Part shown: piece after piece, positions 9,442-17,717 of the stretch | Layout: each line of letters opens with the position of its first letter | How positions within the stretch are numbered: position 1 is the first letter of the stretch | Assembly (NCBI GenBank): GCA_902523615.1 | Contig: CABYZW010000002.1 | Location: forward strand, 34,808-98,807 | Origin: an uncultured Pelagibacteraceae bacterium | GTDB lineage: Bacteria; Pseudomonadota; Alphaproteobacteria; Pelagibacterales; Pelagibacteraceae | Reading direction: 5' to 3' | DNA length: 64,000 nt | Made by a program: the position numbers and the translations under genes | The notes under the pieces: model-generated | Database searches by the model: none | What the model was told of the DNA's origin: nothing | Seen by the model: only the letters and a program-made list of their open reading frames with translations

Positions 9442-9490
9442 GAAAATTTAAATTTATCTTATAATTAAAATACACTAAAAATAAATATAT

Positions 9491-9496
9491 TATAAT
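9491..9496 (+). promoter_or_regulatory. Probable -10 box of tRNA-Arg
   Basis: A perfect TATAAT lies 15 bp before the first base of the mature tRNA, giving a predicted transcription start near 9503. No convincing -35 hexamer is visible at the usual spacing. Confidence 0.45.
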
Positions 9497-9511
9497 CTTA
9501 TTAATTTAAAC

Positions 9512-9588
9512 GCGCCTGTAGCTCAATTGGATAGAGCGCTTGGCTACGGACCAGGAGGTTCTGGGTTCAACTCCTAGCAGGCGCACCA
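9512..9588 (+). tRNA. tRNA-Arg(ACG), CCA encoded
   Basis: A 77-nt cloverleaf folds by eye: acceptor GCGCCTG/CAGGCGC, D stem GCTC/GAGC, anticodon stem CTTGG/CCAGG around loop CTACGGA (anticodon ACG, expected to be modified to ICG) and T stem CTGGG/CCTAG with loop TTCAACT. The discriminator is A and CCA is encoded at 9586-9588. It decodes CGU/CGC/CGA. It sits at the border of the CDP-sugar/glycosyltransferase islet, a position often used for insertion, but I saw no second copy of its 3' end on the far side. Confidence 0.97.
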
Positions 9589-9601
9589 CCAATAAAAATT
9601 C

Positions 9602-10708
9602 TTAAATAAATTTTTTTAATATGCTGTCGACTTCATCTATTGATAAATTAATATCTCCATCTGAATCTCTTTTTCTTTCTACGCTTTGTGTTTCTAATAA
9701 ATGATAATTTAAACAATTAACTTCAGAAATTTTTTTATATATCTCATTTGAATAGGAGTAAGGCCTTATCTCTAAAACATTAGTTTTGGATTTACAAAAA
9801 ACTAAATTAGCAAATCCTGCGCCGTGCACACCTAAAATACATTCTGCATTTTTAAATAGATAAACTTTCTCAAAAAAATTTAGATCTTTTAATTTATAAT
9901 ATGTAAAACCTTTTTTATTTAGATAATCAAAAACTTCCTCATTATTAATTATTTGATTGTGATTATATGAAGAATCGGTTCGATCTATAAAAACTTTTTT
10001 ATTTGCATTAAATTTTTTCTCACAATTTAAGAAAACATTTCTTAACCAAGGAATAATCCATTTGGGTAAATTTTTATTTTGCTCGAGTATCGTTCCCTCA
10101 TAATAATATGGATGATCAACAATAAAAAGTTCTTCTGCTTGGATATGTCTAAATTTTTTACTGTCGATTAATTTATCCTTACTAATACCTAAAAAATTTA
10201 GCGTTTCACTTTGGAATGAATTGATTGAGGGTACATAAAAGTAATCTAAATCGTCTAAACGGTAATTTTCTGAATACATCTTGAGTTTTGGCAGAATTTC
10301 TAAAATCCAATGACTGTAATTATTTCCACTCGCTCCTTGAACAACACTTAACATTTTACCCTTATAATTTTTTTTTTTTCTTGGCGTCCCCTTTTTTAAA
10401 ACCACGTTATATGAAGCATCCAATAGATTACCTGAAACTTGTTGATAAGAAATTTGACCTAATAACATATTTTCACTTATGATAGCTACATTTTCATTAT
10501 AGTCTGTATAAATTCTGCCATTTTTAATTTTGTATGTATAATAGTTTTTTTTTTCAGGTAAATCTGCTTGAAGATTAGGAATTATTTTTTTTTCTAAATT
10601 ATCTAAATTATTTAAGTCTAATTTTAATTTTATTTCACCATAAAATAATTTGAAAATAAATTGAAATACTTTTTTAAAACAGTTTTGTAAAAATTTATTT
10701 AATTTCAT
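9602..10708 (-). CDS. Glycosyltransferase family 61 (DUF563) protein
   Basis: Start moved to the ATG at 10708 (MKLNKFLQNC), because the listed ORF start lies deep in the upstream cupin gene; the remaining overlap is 14 bp. The 368-aa protein contains GASGNNYSHWILEILPKL near residue 125 and GVHGAGFANLVFCKSKTNVLEI near residue 300, the two conserved blocks of DUF563/GT61 transferases. Such enzymes add sugars to surface glycans. It is last in the rfbF-rfbG-epimerase run, so it may use the CDP-sugar made by its neighbours. Acceptor and linkage are unknown. Confidence 0.82.
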   Translation of the reverse strand: MKLNKFLQNCFKKVFQFIFKLFYGEIKLKLDLNNLDNLEKKIIPNLQADLPEKKNYYTYKIKNGRIYTDYNENVAIISENMLLGQISYQQVSGNLLDASYNVVLKKGTPRKKKNYKGKMLSVVQGASGNNYSHWILEILPKLKMYSENYRLDDLDYFYVPSINSFQSETLNFLGISKDKLIDSKKFRHIQAEELFIVDHPYYYEGTILEQNKNLPKWIIPWLRNVFLNCEKKFNANKKVFIDRTDSSYNHNQIINNEEVFDYLNKKGFTYYKLKDLNFFEKVYLFKNAECILGVHGAGFANLVFCKSKTNVLEIRPYSYSNEIYKKISEVNCLNYHLLETQSVERKRDSDGDINLSIDEVDSILKKFI

Positions 10709-11123
10709 AATTGTTAATTTTATTAACTTTGATAATCTCATCATCAGAATGAACACTATTAATAAAATTAGCTAAAACAGATTTTTTCTTGTTAGTAGTA
10801 AAAGAAAACCACACACCTGGTGGAATTAATAAAACTCCATGATTGTTCTTATTCAAAGTAAAATCATTTTCCTTATTAAAAGTCTTTGATTTTTTTCTTC
10901 CATCTATCAACTTAAATTTCACCTCTCCAAAACATACTGTCATTATGGATGTGTTTTTTTTGTGTAAAATCCAACCTTTTCTTTTTTTAAAGTTAATTTC
11001 ATTAAAGTAAATTTCTCCAAATTTAGAATAAAAACTATTTTTTTTTGATATAAATTTTAATAGATCACCCTTATTATTTTTAAAAATATTTAATTTAATT
11101 TTTTTAACTCCACTTATTTTCAT
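10695..11123 (-). CDS. Cupin-type sugar epimerase/isomerase (RmlC/WxcM-like)
   Basis: 142 aa, a single small cupin. GWILHKKNTSIMTVCFGEVKFKLIDGR and LLIPPGVWFSFTT resemble the core of RmlC-like 3,5-epimerases and WxcM/QdtA-type ketoisomerases, but the protein is shorter than classic RmlC (about 180 aa). In the family the enzyme acts on nucleotide-activated 4-keto-6-deoxy sugars, which is what the preceding RfbG would make. Overlap with rfbG (20 bp) and the glycosyltransferase (14 bp) indicates one operon. Epimerase versus isomerase cannot be settled from sequence alone. Confidence 0.72.
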   Translation of the reverse strand: MKISGVKKIKLNIFKNNKGDLLKFISKKNSFYSKFGEIYFNEINFKKRKGWILHKKNTSIMTVCFGEVKFKLIDGRKKSKTFNKENDFTLNKNNHGVLLIPPGVWFSFTTNKKKSVLANFINSVHSDDEIIKVNKINNYEIK

Positions 11124-12168
11124 TCATATATCCAAGAATTTGGTTAATAGTTACTTTATATGGGTCCTTTTTATGTCTTAGAACATCTTTGTACCATTCT
11201 GTTGTGATTTTGACTCCATTTTTCACTGAATAAGTTGGGTTCCAATTTAAATTTTTTTTAGCTTTTTTAATATCTAATTGTAGATTCTTTTGTTCATAAT
11301 ATTTAATTTTTTTATTATATCTAATTTTTCCACTACCCCAGAATGAAATAACATACTCAATTATTTCTTTAACACTTTTTACTGAATTGTTTTTTGTACC
11401 AAAATTCCACGCATCAGAATATTTGTTAGGTTTAAAATATTGCTTCTTAGCTAAAATTAAATACCCTCTTAGAGGCTCTAAAACATGTTGCCAAGGTCTA
11501 TTAAATTTTGGATTCCTTAAGTAAATTGATTTACCACTTAGAAGTGATTTAATACCATCTGGTATTAATCTATTAGCTGACCAATCACCTCCTCCAATAA
11601 CATTTCCTGCTCTGGCACTAGAGATACCACACTTTCTTTTGTTCTTAAAAAAACTTTCTCTATAAGCTCTAATTATCAACTCTGAGGAAGATTTTGAGAC
11701 ACTGTAAGGATCTATGCCACCTAACTCATCATTTTCTTTGTACCTAGTAAGTTTACCGACATTTTCATAGCATTTGTCAGATGTAATCATTACAACTGAT
11801 TTTATAAATTTATAATTCTTTGAGGCCTCTAGAATATTAAGAGTGCCTCCTACATTTACATCAATAGTTTTATGAGGTCTTAAATATGATTCAATAATCA
11901 AAGGTTGTGCAGCTAAGTGAAAAATAATTGCAGGTCTAGACTTAGCTATAAATCTATCTAATTTTTTTTTATCTCTAATATCAAAAATTCCAAGTTTTAT
12001 TTTCTTTTTAAGTTTTAATTTGTAAAATAAATTTTTATTTTGATTAGGACTGAATCCTGTTCCATAAACTTTTGCTCCCATTTGTAAAAGCCAACAGCAC
12101 AACCAAGAGCCCTTAAATCCAGTAGCGCCAGTAACAAGAATTTTTTTATTTTTGTAAAAATTATTCAT
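11104..12168 (-). CDS. rfbG: CDP-glucose 4,6-dehydratase
   Basis: Extended SDR fold: NAD-binding GATGFKGSWL at the N-terminus, SDKCYEN in the middle and catalytic Tyr/Lys in DPYSVSKSSSEL. The FKGSWL and NVIGGGDWSANRLIPD segments are typical of CDP-glucose rather than dTDP-glucose dehydratases. It converts CDP-glucose to CDP-4-keto-6-deoxyglucose. I chose the ATG at 12168 (354 aa), which forms a classic ATGA overlap with the rfbF stop; an in-frame ATG three codons upstream at 12177 is equally readable. The substrate matches the enzyme encoded just upstream. Confidence 0.9.
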   Translation of the reverse strand: MNNFYKNKKILVTGATGFKGSWLCCWLLQMGAKVYGTGFSPNQNKNLFYKLKLKKKIKLGIFDIRDKKKLDRFIAKSRPAIIFHLAAQPLIIESYLRPHKTIDVNVGGTLNILEASKNYKFIKSVVMITSDKCYENVGKLTRYKENDELGGIDPYSVSKSSSELIIRAYRESFFKNKRKCGISSARAGNVIGGGDWSANRLIPDGIKSLLSGKSIYLRNPKFNRPWQHVLEPLRGYLILAKKQYFKPNKYSDAWNFGTKNNSVKSVKEIIEYVISFWGSGKIRYNKKIKYYEQKNLQLDIKKAKKNLNWNPTYSVKNGVKITTEWYKDVLRHKKDPYKVTINQILGYMNENKWS

Positions 12169-12866
12169 TTTTTCCATAATAATTGATTGTTTTTGAACAT
12201 TTTATCTAATTCTATCTTGTCTCTTAAATTATCCATACATTTCCAGAAACCTTCGTGTTTAAATGCCATAAGATTTTCGTTATTAACTAATTTTTCTAAT
12301 GGTTCTCTCTCAAATAAAATATTGTCATCTTTAATATAATCAAAAACTTTTGTATTTAGTATAAAAAACCCTCCATTAATCCACCCAACTTTCGCTTGAG
12401 ATTTTTCTTCAAATTTAATTACTTTTTCCTCATTAATTTCTAGCTCTCCAAATCTTACAGGAGGGTGTACTGCGGTTACAGTAGCTATTTTTTTATGTTT
12501 CATATGAAATTTTACTAATTCATTTAGGTTTACATCACACAATCCATCACCGTATGTCATAAAAAAATTCTCTTTATCTTTTATTAAAGACTTTAACCTA
12601 AGTATTCTTCCTCCTGTCATAGTTTTTTCACCAGTATCTACAATTTTAAGATTTTTAAATTCTTTAGAATTTTTATAATAATCAATTATTATTTCTTTTT
12701 TATATCCAGCAGCAACTATAAAATCATTAAAATTATAGGATTTAAAAATTCTTATAATATGACTTAAGATTGGCTCATCACCGATTTTAACCATAGGCTT
12801 CGGGATTGTATTTGTATATTCTGCTAATCTAGTGCCAAAACCACCTGCTAAAATGACTACTTTCAT
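12165..12866 (-). CDS. rfbF: Glucose-1-phosphate cytidylyltransferase
   Basis: 233 aa nucleotidyltransferase with the N-terminal signature LAGGFGTRL and IPKPMVKIGDEPIL, then FMTYGDGLCDVN containing the metal-binding Asp. This is the RfbF pattern; it is slightly shorter than usual (about 255 aa). It makes CDP-glucose from CTP and glucose-1-phosphate, the first step of the CDP-deoxysugar route continued by rfbG. It leads the four-gene operon; the 75-bp spacer to the divergent 33-aa ORF must contain its promoter. Confidence 0.92.
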   Translation of the reverse strand: MKVVILAGGFGTRLAEYTNTIPKPMVKIGDEPILSHIIRIFKSYNFNDFIVAAGYKKEIIIDYYKNSKEFKNLKIVDTGEKTMTGGRILRLKSLIKDKENFFMTYGDGLCDVNLNELVKFHMKHKKIATVTAVHPPVRFGELEINEEKVIKFEEKSQAKVGWINGGFFILNTKVFDYIKDDNILFEREPLEKLVNNENLMAFKHEGFWKCMDNLRDKIELDKMFKNNQLLWKK

Positions 12867-12941
12867 AAATTATTTTAAATAGTTATATAAATATAATATT
12901 TTGTCTATATCATACGAAATAATTAAATTGAAAAGAAAAAA

Positions 12942-13043
12942 ATGGATTTCAAACATTTAATCAATTGTTCCTTACAAAATTCTGTAATTTTTTTTTTTAT
13001 AATTATTTTTGTCATTTTACTAATTTTAACATTCGTATTATAA
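12942..13043 (+). CDS. Small single-span membrane protein, 33 aa
   Basis: Not in the ORF track. ATG at 12942 preceded by purine-rich GAAAAGAAAAAA encodes MDFKHLINCSLQNS followed by a continuous hydrophobic stretch of about 18 residues ending at TAA 13041-13043. The stop is 3 bp before the thioesterase ATG, the spacing of an operon partner. The topology looks like one transmembrane helix with a short polar N-terminus. No family recognised. The hydrophobic run is partly T-homopolymer driven, so coding status needs comparison with relatives. Confidence 0.45.
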   Translation: MDFKHLINCSLQNSVIFFFIIIFVILLILTFVL

Positions 13044-13046
13044 AAA

Positions 13047-13451
13047 ATGATGACAACTAAATTTGAACAAATTAGTTTGAAACCCGGATTTATGAAACAT
13101 AATGGTGGTGTAATGTTTAGAAATATTTCGGAAATTGAGTACGAATTCAAATCAACTATTAATGAAAATCATTTAAATGCAGCTGGCATTACACATGGAG
13201 GATATTTGTCTGCTTTAGTAGATGCTGGTGCTGGCACAGCTGCGCATAGATCTGCTGAGAATGCACCCTGTGTAACAATATCTTTAGATTTAAAGTTTAT
13301 TGGCGCTTCAAAGTTAGGAGATGAGATAATTGGCAACGTAAAAATTCTTAAAAAAACAAAAACACTTGTCTTCTTATTTTGTGAACTTAAATGCAGTAAT
13401 AAAATAATCACATCTGCGTCTGGTGTTTGGAAAATTTTAAAAAAACTATAA
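13047..13451 (+). CDS. PaaI-type hotdog thioesterase
   Basis: 134 aa, the size of a single hotdog domain. NAAGITHGGYLSALVDAGAG (about residues 44-63) contains the HGG motif and helix of PaaI/YdiI-like acyl-CoA thioesterases, followed by the ISLDLKFIGAS strand. Members hydrolyse acyl-CoA thioesters; the substrate is unknown here. ATG ATG tandem starts leave one residue of ambiguity. It may be co-transcribed with the preceding 33-aa membrane ORF. Confidence 0.88.
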   Translation: MMTTKFEQISLKPGFMKHNGGVMFRNISEIEYEFKSTINENHLNAAGITHGGYLSALVDAGAGTAAHRSAENAPCVTISLDLKFIGASKLGDEIIGNVKILKKTKTLVFLFCELKCSNKIITSASGVWKILKKL

Positions 13452-13487
13452 TTATTTCTTTCCAATTATTGTTTTTTAATTTTAATT

Positions 13488-13623
13488 ATTTATGCTAAAA
13501 TATTCTTCTATTAATCAGAATGAGAACTTTTTGCGATCCGATTCGGTCATGTTTTAGTCTATATTTGTTCTTTAGCACTAACTACATCTGGTAGGTAAAA
13601 ATTTAAATACACTAATAATAGAA
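13488..13623 (+). promoter_or_regulatory. Promoter and ~115-nt leader of the helicase operon
   Basis: An extended -10-like sequence TATGCTAAAAT ends near 13500. The following leader (13505-13623) includes a stretch at 13520-13596 of about 37% GC by hand count, higher than other spacers here, with the near-palindrome CCGATTCGG and a 24-codon open frame (ATG 13520, TAG 13592; MRTFCDPIRSCF...). Leaders elsewhere in the window appear shorter. This may be a structured RNA or leader peptide, but I do not recognise a known motif. Confidence 0.35.
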
Positions 13624-16104
13624 ATGATAACAAATAAAATTAATGCTGTTTTAGGGCCTACAAATACTGGTAAAACACATTTAGCTATAGAGACCATGCT
13701 ATCATTTGATAGTGGAATGATAGGCTTTCCCTTAAGATTATTAGCACGTGAAGTTTATGATAAAATAATTAAAAAAATCGCTTTAGATAAAGTTGCATTA
13801 ATAACTGGTGAGGAAAAAATTATCCCAAATAATGCAAAATATTTCTTATGTACCGTTGAATCTATGCCAATCAACAAACAATTAGATTTTGTTGCTATAG
13901 ATGAAATCCAAATGTGTGCAGATCATGAAAGAGGTCATATTTTTACAGATAGATTATTAAATTTAAGAGGTAATAAACTAACAATGTTTATGGGATCAAG
14001 CACTATTAAAAATATTATCTCAAGATTAAATGATGATATTGAGTTTTTTAATAAAAACAGATTATCTAAACTTTCTTATTCAGGTTATAAAAAAATTTCT
14101 AGAATTAATAGAAAGACTGCTGTAATAGCGTTTTCAGCTGAGGAAGTTTATGCTATAGCCGAATTAATAAGAAGACAAAAAGGAGGAGCTGCAATTGTAA
14201 TGGGATCTTTAAGTCCTAAAACAAGAAATGCCCAAGTTCAATTATACCAGTCTGGTGATGTTGATTTTTTAGTTGCTACTGATGCAATTGGTATGGGTAT
14301 AAATATGGATCTTGATAGTGTTTATTTTTCAAATTTAAAAAAATTTGACGGTAAAAAATTAAGAAAATTGAACTTATCTGAAATAGGACAAATAGCAGGG
14401 AGAGCAGGTAGATACTTAAATGATGGAAGTTTCGGCATTACAGGGGAGTGTAAGGAAATAAACGCTGATGAGGTTGATCTACTAGAAAATCACAAGTTTG
14501 AAGAGGTCAAATCTATATTTTGGAGAAATACGAATTTAAATTTTAACAATCCTCAAGCTCTGATAAAATCGTTAGACGAAAAACCAAAAGAAAATTGGTT
14601 AAGAAAAATTCATGAATGCGAAGATGAAAAAGCTCTCAAATATTTTATAAATTATAAGAATTTTAATAATATCGAATTAAATAAATATACATTAAGTCTT
14701 TTATGGGAATGTTGTCAAATACCAGATTTTGTGAAAAAAACTTTTGGAAATCATTATCAAGTCATAGAAAGTGTTTTTAGACATTTGAATAGCAAAAAAG
14801 GTAAAATTTCAGACGAATTTATGCGCCTTCAATTAATAAAACTAGATAAATTGCAGGGAAATGTAGATTCTTTATCAAATAGAATTGCAAATGTAAGGAC
14901 TTGGTCATATGTTTCAAATAAAAATAATTGGATAGAAAATCAAGACTATTGGATAGAAAAAACTAAATTATTAGAAGATAAACTTTCAGACAGACTTCAT
15001 GCAGAGCTTACAAAAACATTTATTGATAAAAGAGCTAGTATTCTTGCTCGAGGTTTAAAACAAGATATGGAATTCAATACAAAAATTTCAAAAAATAACG
15101 AAGTAATTATTGATGAACAGTTTATAGGTAAAATAAAAGGTCTTAAACTAGAGCTTGATCTAAAAAAAGGAGCTCTTGAAACCGATATCAAATCTCTCAA
15201 AAAGGCGGCAAGACAAACTGTGAGCCCTGAATTAGAGAAAAGAATTCAAATTATAATTGATACTGGGCTAATAAAACTTAATGATGATTTTAAAATTTAT
15301 TGGGATGAATATGCGATAGCAAGATTGATATCTGGAAGAGATTACCTTAATCCAAACTTAGAATTAATAGTTGATGATATGCTTGAACAAAATCAAAAAA
15401 AAAAATTGGATAATTATTTAAAAAAATGGTTAAAAGATAAAATTAATACAATATTAAAAAGCCTTATTGATTTAAAGGATTTAAAAGAAAAAAACTCTTC
15501 TGTTAAGGCATTAGCATACCAGATTTATGAAAACAATGGGGTATTAAAAAGAGATCAAGTTTCAAATTACCTTAAAAATTTAGAACAAAATGAAAGAAAA
15601 ATTCTTAGAGAACTTGGTGTAAAATTTGGAAGATACCATGTTTTTTTACATAAACTAATTAAACCCGAAGCTGTATCTTTAAGAACTTTGTTGTGGAAAA
15701 ATTATCATCAAAAATATTTTGATTTAAAACCTCCAACTTATGGCTTGAACTTTGTAGATGGTAAAAAAATTCAAAACAGGTATTTTATGCTTCTTTGTGG
15801 TTTCGAAAGATTTGATAATGTTTATGTAAGAGTCGATATATTAGAGAGACTTTTTGTACAAATTATAAATTCAGAAACTATGAATAAAAAAGAAATAAAA
15901 ATGACTTCTGAAATGTTAAATTTGCTTGGATGTAGTAAAGACAATTTTGTTAAACTTCTTAAAAATATGAATTATACAATTCAGGAGAAAAACAATGAAG
16001 TTTTTTTTAAATATTTGCCAAAAAAAAGAAACAAAAAAAAATTTGACAAAAAAATTTCCAAAGAAAGTCCATTTGGCATTCTGAAAGATCTTAATTTAAG
16101 TTAA
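13624..16104 (+). CDS. SUV3/MgpS-type superfamily 2 helicase
   Basis: 826 aa. Walker A is GPTNTGKT (residues 11-18) and Walker B is IDEIQM, the DEIQ-type box shared with mitochondrial SUV3 RNA helicases and their alphaproteobacterial homologues. Motif VI appears as QIAGRAGRYLNDG near residue 260. The long C-terminal region is Lys/Asn-rich and helical and ends in a basic tail, plausible for nucleic-acid binding. It probably unwinds RNA in decay or ribosome-related processes. It is first in a run helicase-TerB-like-fdxA-carD with 5 bp to the next gene. Confidence 0.88.
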   Translation: MITNKINAVLGPTNTGKTHLAIETMLSFDSGMIGFPLRLLAREVYDKIIKKIALDKVALITGEEKIIPNNAKYFLCTVESMPINKQLDFVAIDEIQMCADHERGHIFTDRLLNLRGNKLTMFMGSSTIKNIISRLNDDIEFFNKNRLSKLSYSGYKKISRINRKTAVIAFSAEEVYAIAELIRRQKGGAAIVMGSLSPKTRNAQVQLYQSGDVDFLVATDAIGMGINMDLDSVYFSNLKKFDGKKLRKLNLSEIGQIAGRAGRYLNDGSFGITGECKEINADEVDLLENHKFEEVKSIFWRNTNLNFNNPQALIKSLDEKPKENWLRKIHECEDEKALKYFINYKNFNNIELNKYTLSLLWECCQIPDFVKKTFGNHYQVIESVFRHLNSKKGKISDEFMRLQLIKLDKLQGNVDSLSNRIANVRTWSYVSNKNNWIENQDYWIEKTKLLEDKLSDRLHAELTKTFIDKRASILARGLKQDMEFNTKISKNNEVIIDEQFIGKIKGLKLELDLKKGALETDIKSLKKAARQTVSPELEKRIQIIIDTGLIKLNDDFKIYWDEYAIARLISGRDYLNPNLELIVDDMLEQNQKKKLDNYLKKWLKDKINTILKSLIDLKDLKEKNSSVKALAYQIYENNGVLKRDQVSNYLKNLEQNERKILRELGVKFGRYHVFLHKLIKPEAVSLRTLLWKNYHQKYFDLKPPTYGLNFVDGKKIQNRYFMLLCGFERFDNVYVRVDILERLFVQIINSETMNKKEIKMTSEMLNLLGCSKDNFVKLLKNMNYTIQEKNNEVFFKYLPKKRNKKKFDKKISKESPFGILKDLNLS

Positions 16105-16109
16105 TTAAT

Positions 16110-16526
16110 ATGTTTTTTAAAAAAAAAGATAATGTGGAAGAAAACAAGTATCTCGTTAAAATCGCAGCGTTACTGATTCATGCTGCTAAAATTGATGAAA
16201 ATTATTCAACTATTGAGGAAAAAATTATAAAGCAAACCCTAATAGAGATTGGTGCAGAAAATAAAAATATTGATGAACTTATTGAAGATGCTAAAAAATT
16301 AGAGGCAAATAATAATCAGATTTTAGAATTTACTAGAGAAGTAAAAAACATGAGCGAAACAAACAAGATTAAAATTGTAGAGACCTTATGGCGAATAATT
16401 TATTCAAATAAAGAGGCAGACATGTTCGAAACTAATCTTATGAGAAGGTTAGAAGGTTTGTTATACATCGACAGAAAAGTTATGGGAAATTTAAAAGATA
16501 AAATAAAAAGAGAAAATCAAAAATGA
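16110..16526 (+). CDS. TerB-like protein
   Basis: 138 aa, all-helical acidic protein. The pattern [27 protein letters not shown] and later [26 protein letters not shown] matches the TerB/DjlA-like domain, including acidic residues of the proposed metal site ([15 protein letters not shown]). TerB proteins occur in tellurite and stress-response clusters, but stand-alone housekeeping members are common and no ter genes are nearby. It sits between the helicase (5 bp) and fdxA (4-bp ATGA overlap). Relatives often carry an S4-domain RNA-binding gene at this place. Confidence 0.8.
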   Translation: MFFKKKDNVEENKYLVKIAALLIHAAKIDENYSTIEEKIIKQTLIEIGAENKNIDELIEDAKKLEANNNQILEFTREVKNMSETNKIKIVETLWRIIYSNKEADMFETNLMRRLEGLLYIDRKVMGNLKDKIKRENQK

Positions 16527-16849
16527 CTTATATAGTAAATGATAAATGCATTAAGTGTAAATTAACAGATTGTGTAGACGTATGCCCAGTAGATTGTTTT
16601 TATGAAGGTAAAAATATGCTTGTAATTAAACCTGATGAGTGTATAGATTGTGGCGTTTGTGAACCAGAATGTCCTGTTGATGCAATAAAAGCTGACACAG
16701 AACCAGGCAGTGAAAAGTGGTTAGAAATTAATAAGAAATATTCTGAAATCTGGCCAAATATTGATAAAAAAAAAGATCCACCCGCGGATCATGAAAAATA
16801 TAAAGATGAGCAAAATAAGTTTGAAAAATATTTTAAAGAAAACATTTAA
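16523..16849 (+). CDS. fdxA: 7Fe ferredoxin
   Basis: 108 aa. Cys pattern [18 protein letters not shown] (residues 9-26) and [12 protein letters not shown] (about 40-51) is that of FdxA seven-iron ferredoxins with one [3Fe-4S] and one [4Fe-4S] cluster. The C-terminal tail [15 protein letters not shown] is typical for the family. It serves as a low-potential electron carrier. It overlaps the TerB-like gene by 4 bp, and its 3' end overlaps the probable carD start by about 44 bp in another frame. Confidence 0.95.
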   Translation: MTYIVNDKCIKCKLTDCVDVCPVDCFYEGKNMLVIKPDECIDCGVCEPECPVDAIKADTEPGSEKWLEINKKYSEIWPNIDKKKDPPADHEKYKDEQNKFEKYFKENI

Positions 16850-17657
16850 AAAAAAGACAAATAAAGTTAAAAAAAAAATAATTAAAAAAAAAGTTACTAA
16901 ATCTAAAAAGTTAAAAACTAAAAAAATAATAAAACATAAAATTAAAACTGCTCCAAAAAAAAAGATATCAAAAAAGGAAACTAAAATAGAAACAAAAGCA
17001 GATAATCTGAGAATTCCAAAAAATAATGAACTTAAACCTGAAATTAAGAAAGTAAAAAAACAAGAAACTGAAAAAAGAGAGTACAAAATCAAAGATTACG
17101 TCGTTTATCCAAAACACGGGGTTGGACAAATAACTGAATTTAAAAAAGTAAATATTGGAGGAATTGATGTTGAAACTTATGTAATTAATTTTGAAAAAGA
17201 CAAAGCTAATGGAATGGTGCCAGTCAATAAACAGTTACATCTTAGACCATTAGCCACTATAAATCAGGTAAATAAATGTATTTCTATTCTCAAAAGCAAG
17301 CCAAAGATAAAAAGATCAATGTGGAGCAGAAGAGCCCAAGAATATGAGTCAAAAATTTCTTCTGGAAAAATTTATGAATTGGCAGAGGTTGTTAGAGACT
17401 TAAACAAAGGTGATGATCTCATGGTTGATCAATCTTACAGTGAAAGACAGCTTTTTGAGAAAGCCTATGAGAGAATACTATCTGAGTTTAAAATAATTCT
17501 AAATGTTTCATTAGAGGATACACAAAAAAAACTAGATAAAGCGTTAAAGAGAAACCTAGATAACCAATCTAAAACTCAAACAATAGCTAAAACGACTCCA
17601 GCAAATGATACTGGTGACGAGCCTGTTTCTGATAACGATGAAAATTTAGAGGAATAA
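16806..17657 (+). CDS. carD: CarD-family transcription regulator with Lys-rich N-terminal extension
   Basis: From about residue 92 the protein reads [20 protein letters not shown], the CarD/TRCF RNA-polymerase-interacting domain, followed by the helical DNA-contacting part ([13 protein letters not shown]...). CarD proteins stabilise the open promoter complex. Ahead of it is a roughly 90-residue stretch that is about half lysine. The ORF track starts at 16761; I prefer the ATG at 16806 (283 aa), but 16791 is also possible and all overlap fdxA. The fdxA-carD order is standard in alphaproteobacteria. The extension is unusual and could bind DNA or RNA. Confidence 0.85.
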   Translation: MSKISLKNILKKTFKKKTNKVKKKIIKKKVTKSKKLKTKKIIKHKIKTAPKKKISKKETKIETKADNLRIPKNNELKPEIKKVKKQETEKREYKIKDYVVYPKHGVGQITEFKKVNIGGIDVETYVINFEKDKANGMVPVNKQLHLRPLATINQVNKCISILKSKPKIKRSMWSRRAQEYESKISSGKIYELAEVVRDLNKGDDLMVDQSYSERQLFEKAYERILSEFKIILNVSLEDTQKKLDKALKRNLDNQSKTQTIAKTTPANDTGDEPVSDNDENLEE

Positions 17658-17698
17658 AAAAAACGCCTCTCACACGTAACGTTATGAGAAGCGTTTTT
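17656..17698. terminator. Bidirectional intrinsic terminator after carD
   Basis: Stem AAAAACGC/GCGTTTTT, a C-A mismatch, then TCTCA/TGAGA around a 12-nt loop. With A-runs on one flank and T-runs on the other it works as a U-tailed hairpin in both directions. It closes the carD operon on the plus strand and the 25-aa basic gene on the minus strand, whose stop is 20 bp away. Confidence 0.85.
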
Positions 17699-17717
17699 AA
17701 TAAAGAATACTAAGTAA

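Noticed and set aside
9512-13050. Integrated element with att repeats at tRNA-Arg
   Set aside because: No integrase gene and no repeat of the tRNA 3' end beyond rfbF.
13169-13465. 98-aa minus-strand ORF over the thioesterase
   Set aside because: Antisense shadow; the plus-strand hotdog protein with HGG motif explains the region.
16110-16526. Tellurite-resistance system
   Set aside because: Only a lone TerB-like domain; no terC, terD or terZ genes nearby.
16721-17092. 123-aa hydrophobic minus-strand ORF opposite fdxA/carD
   Set aside because: Phe/Leu-rich translation is simply the antisense of the Lys-rich CarD extension.
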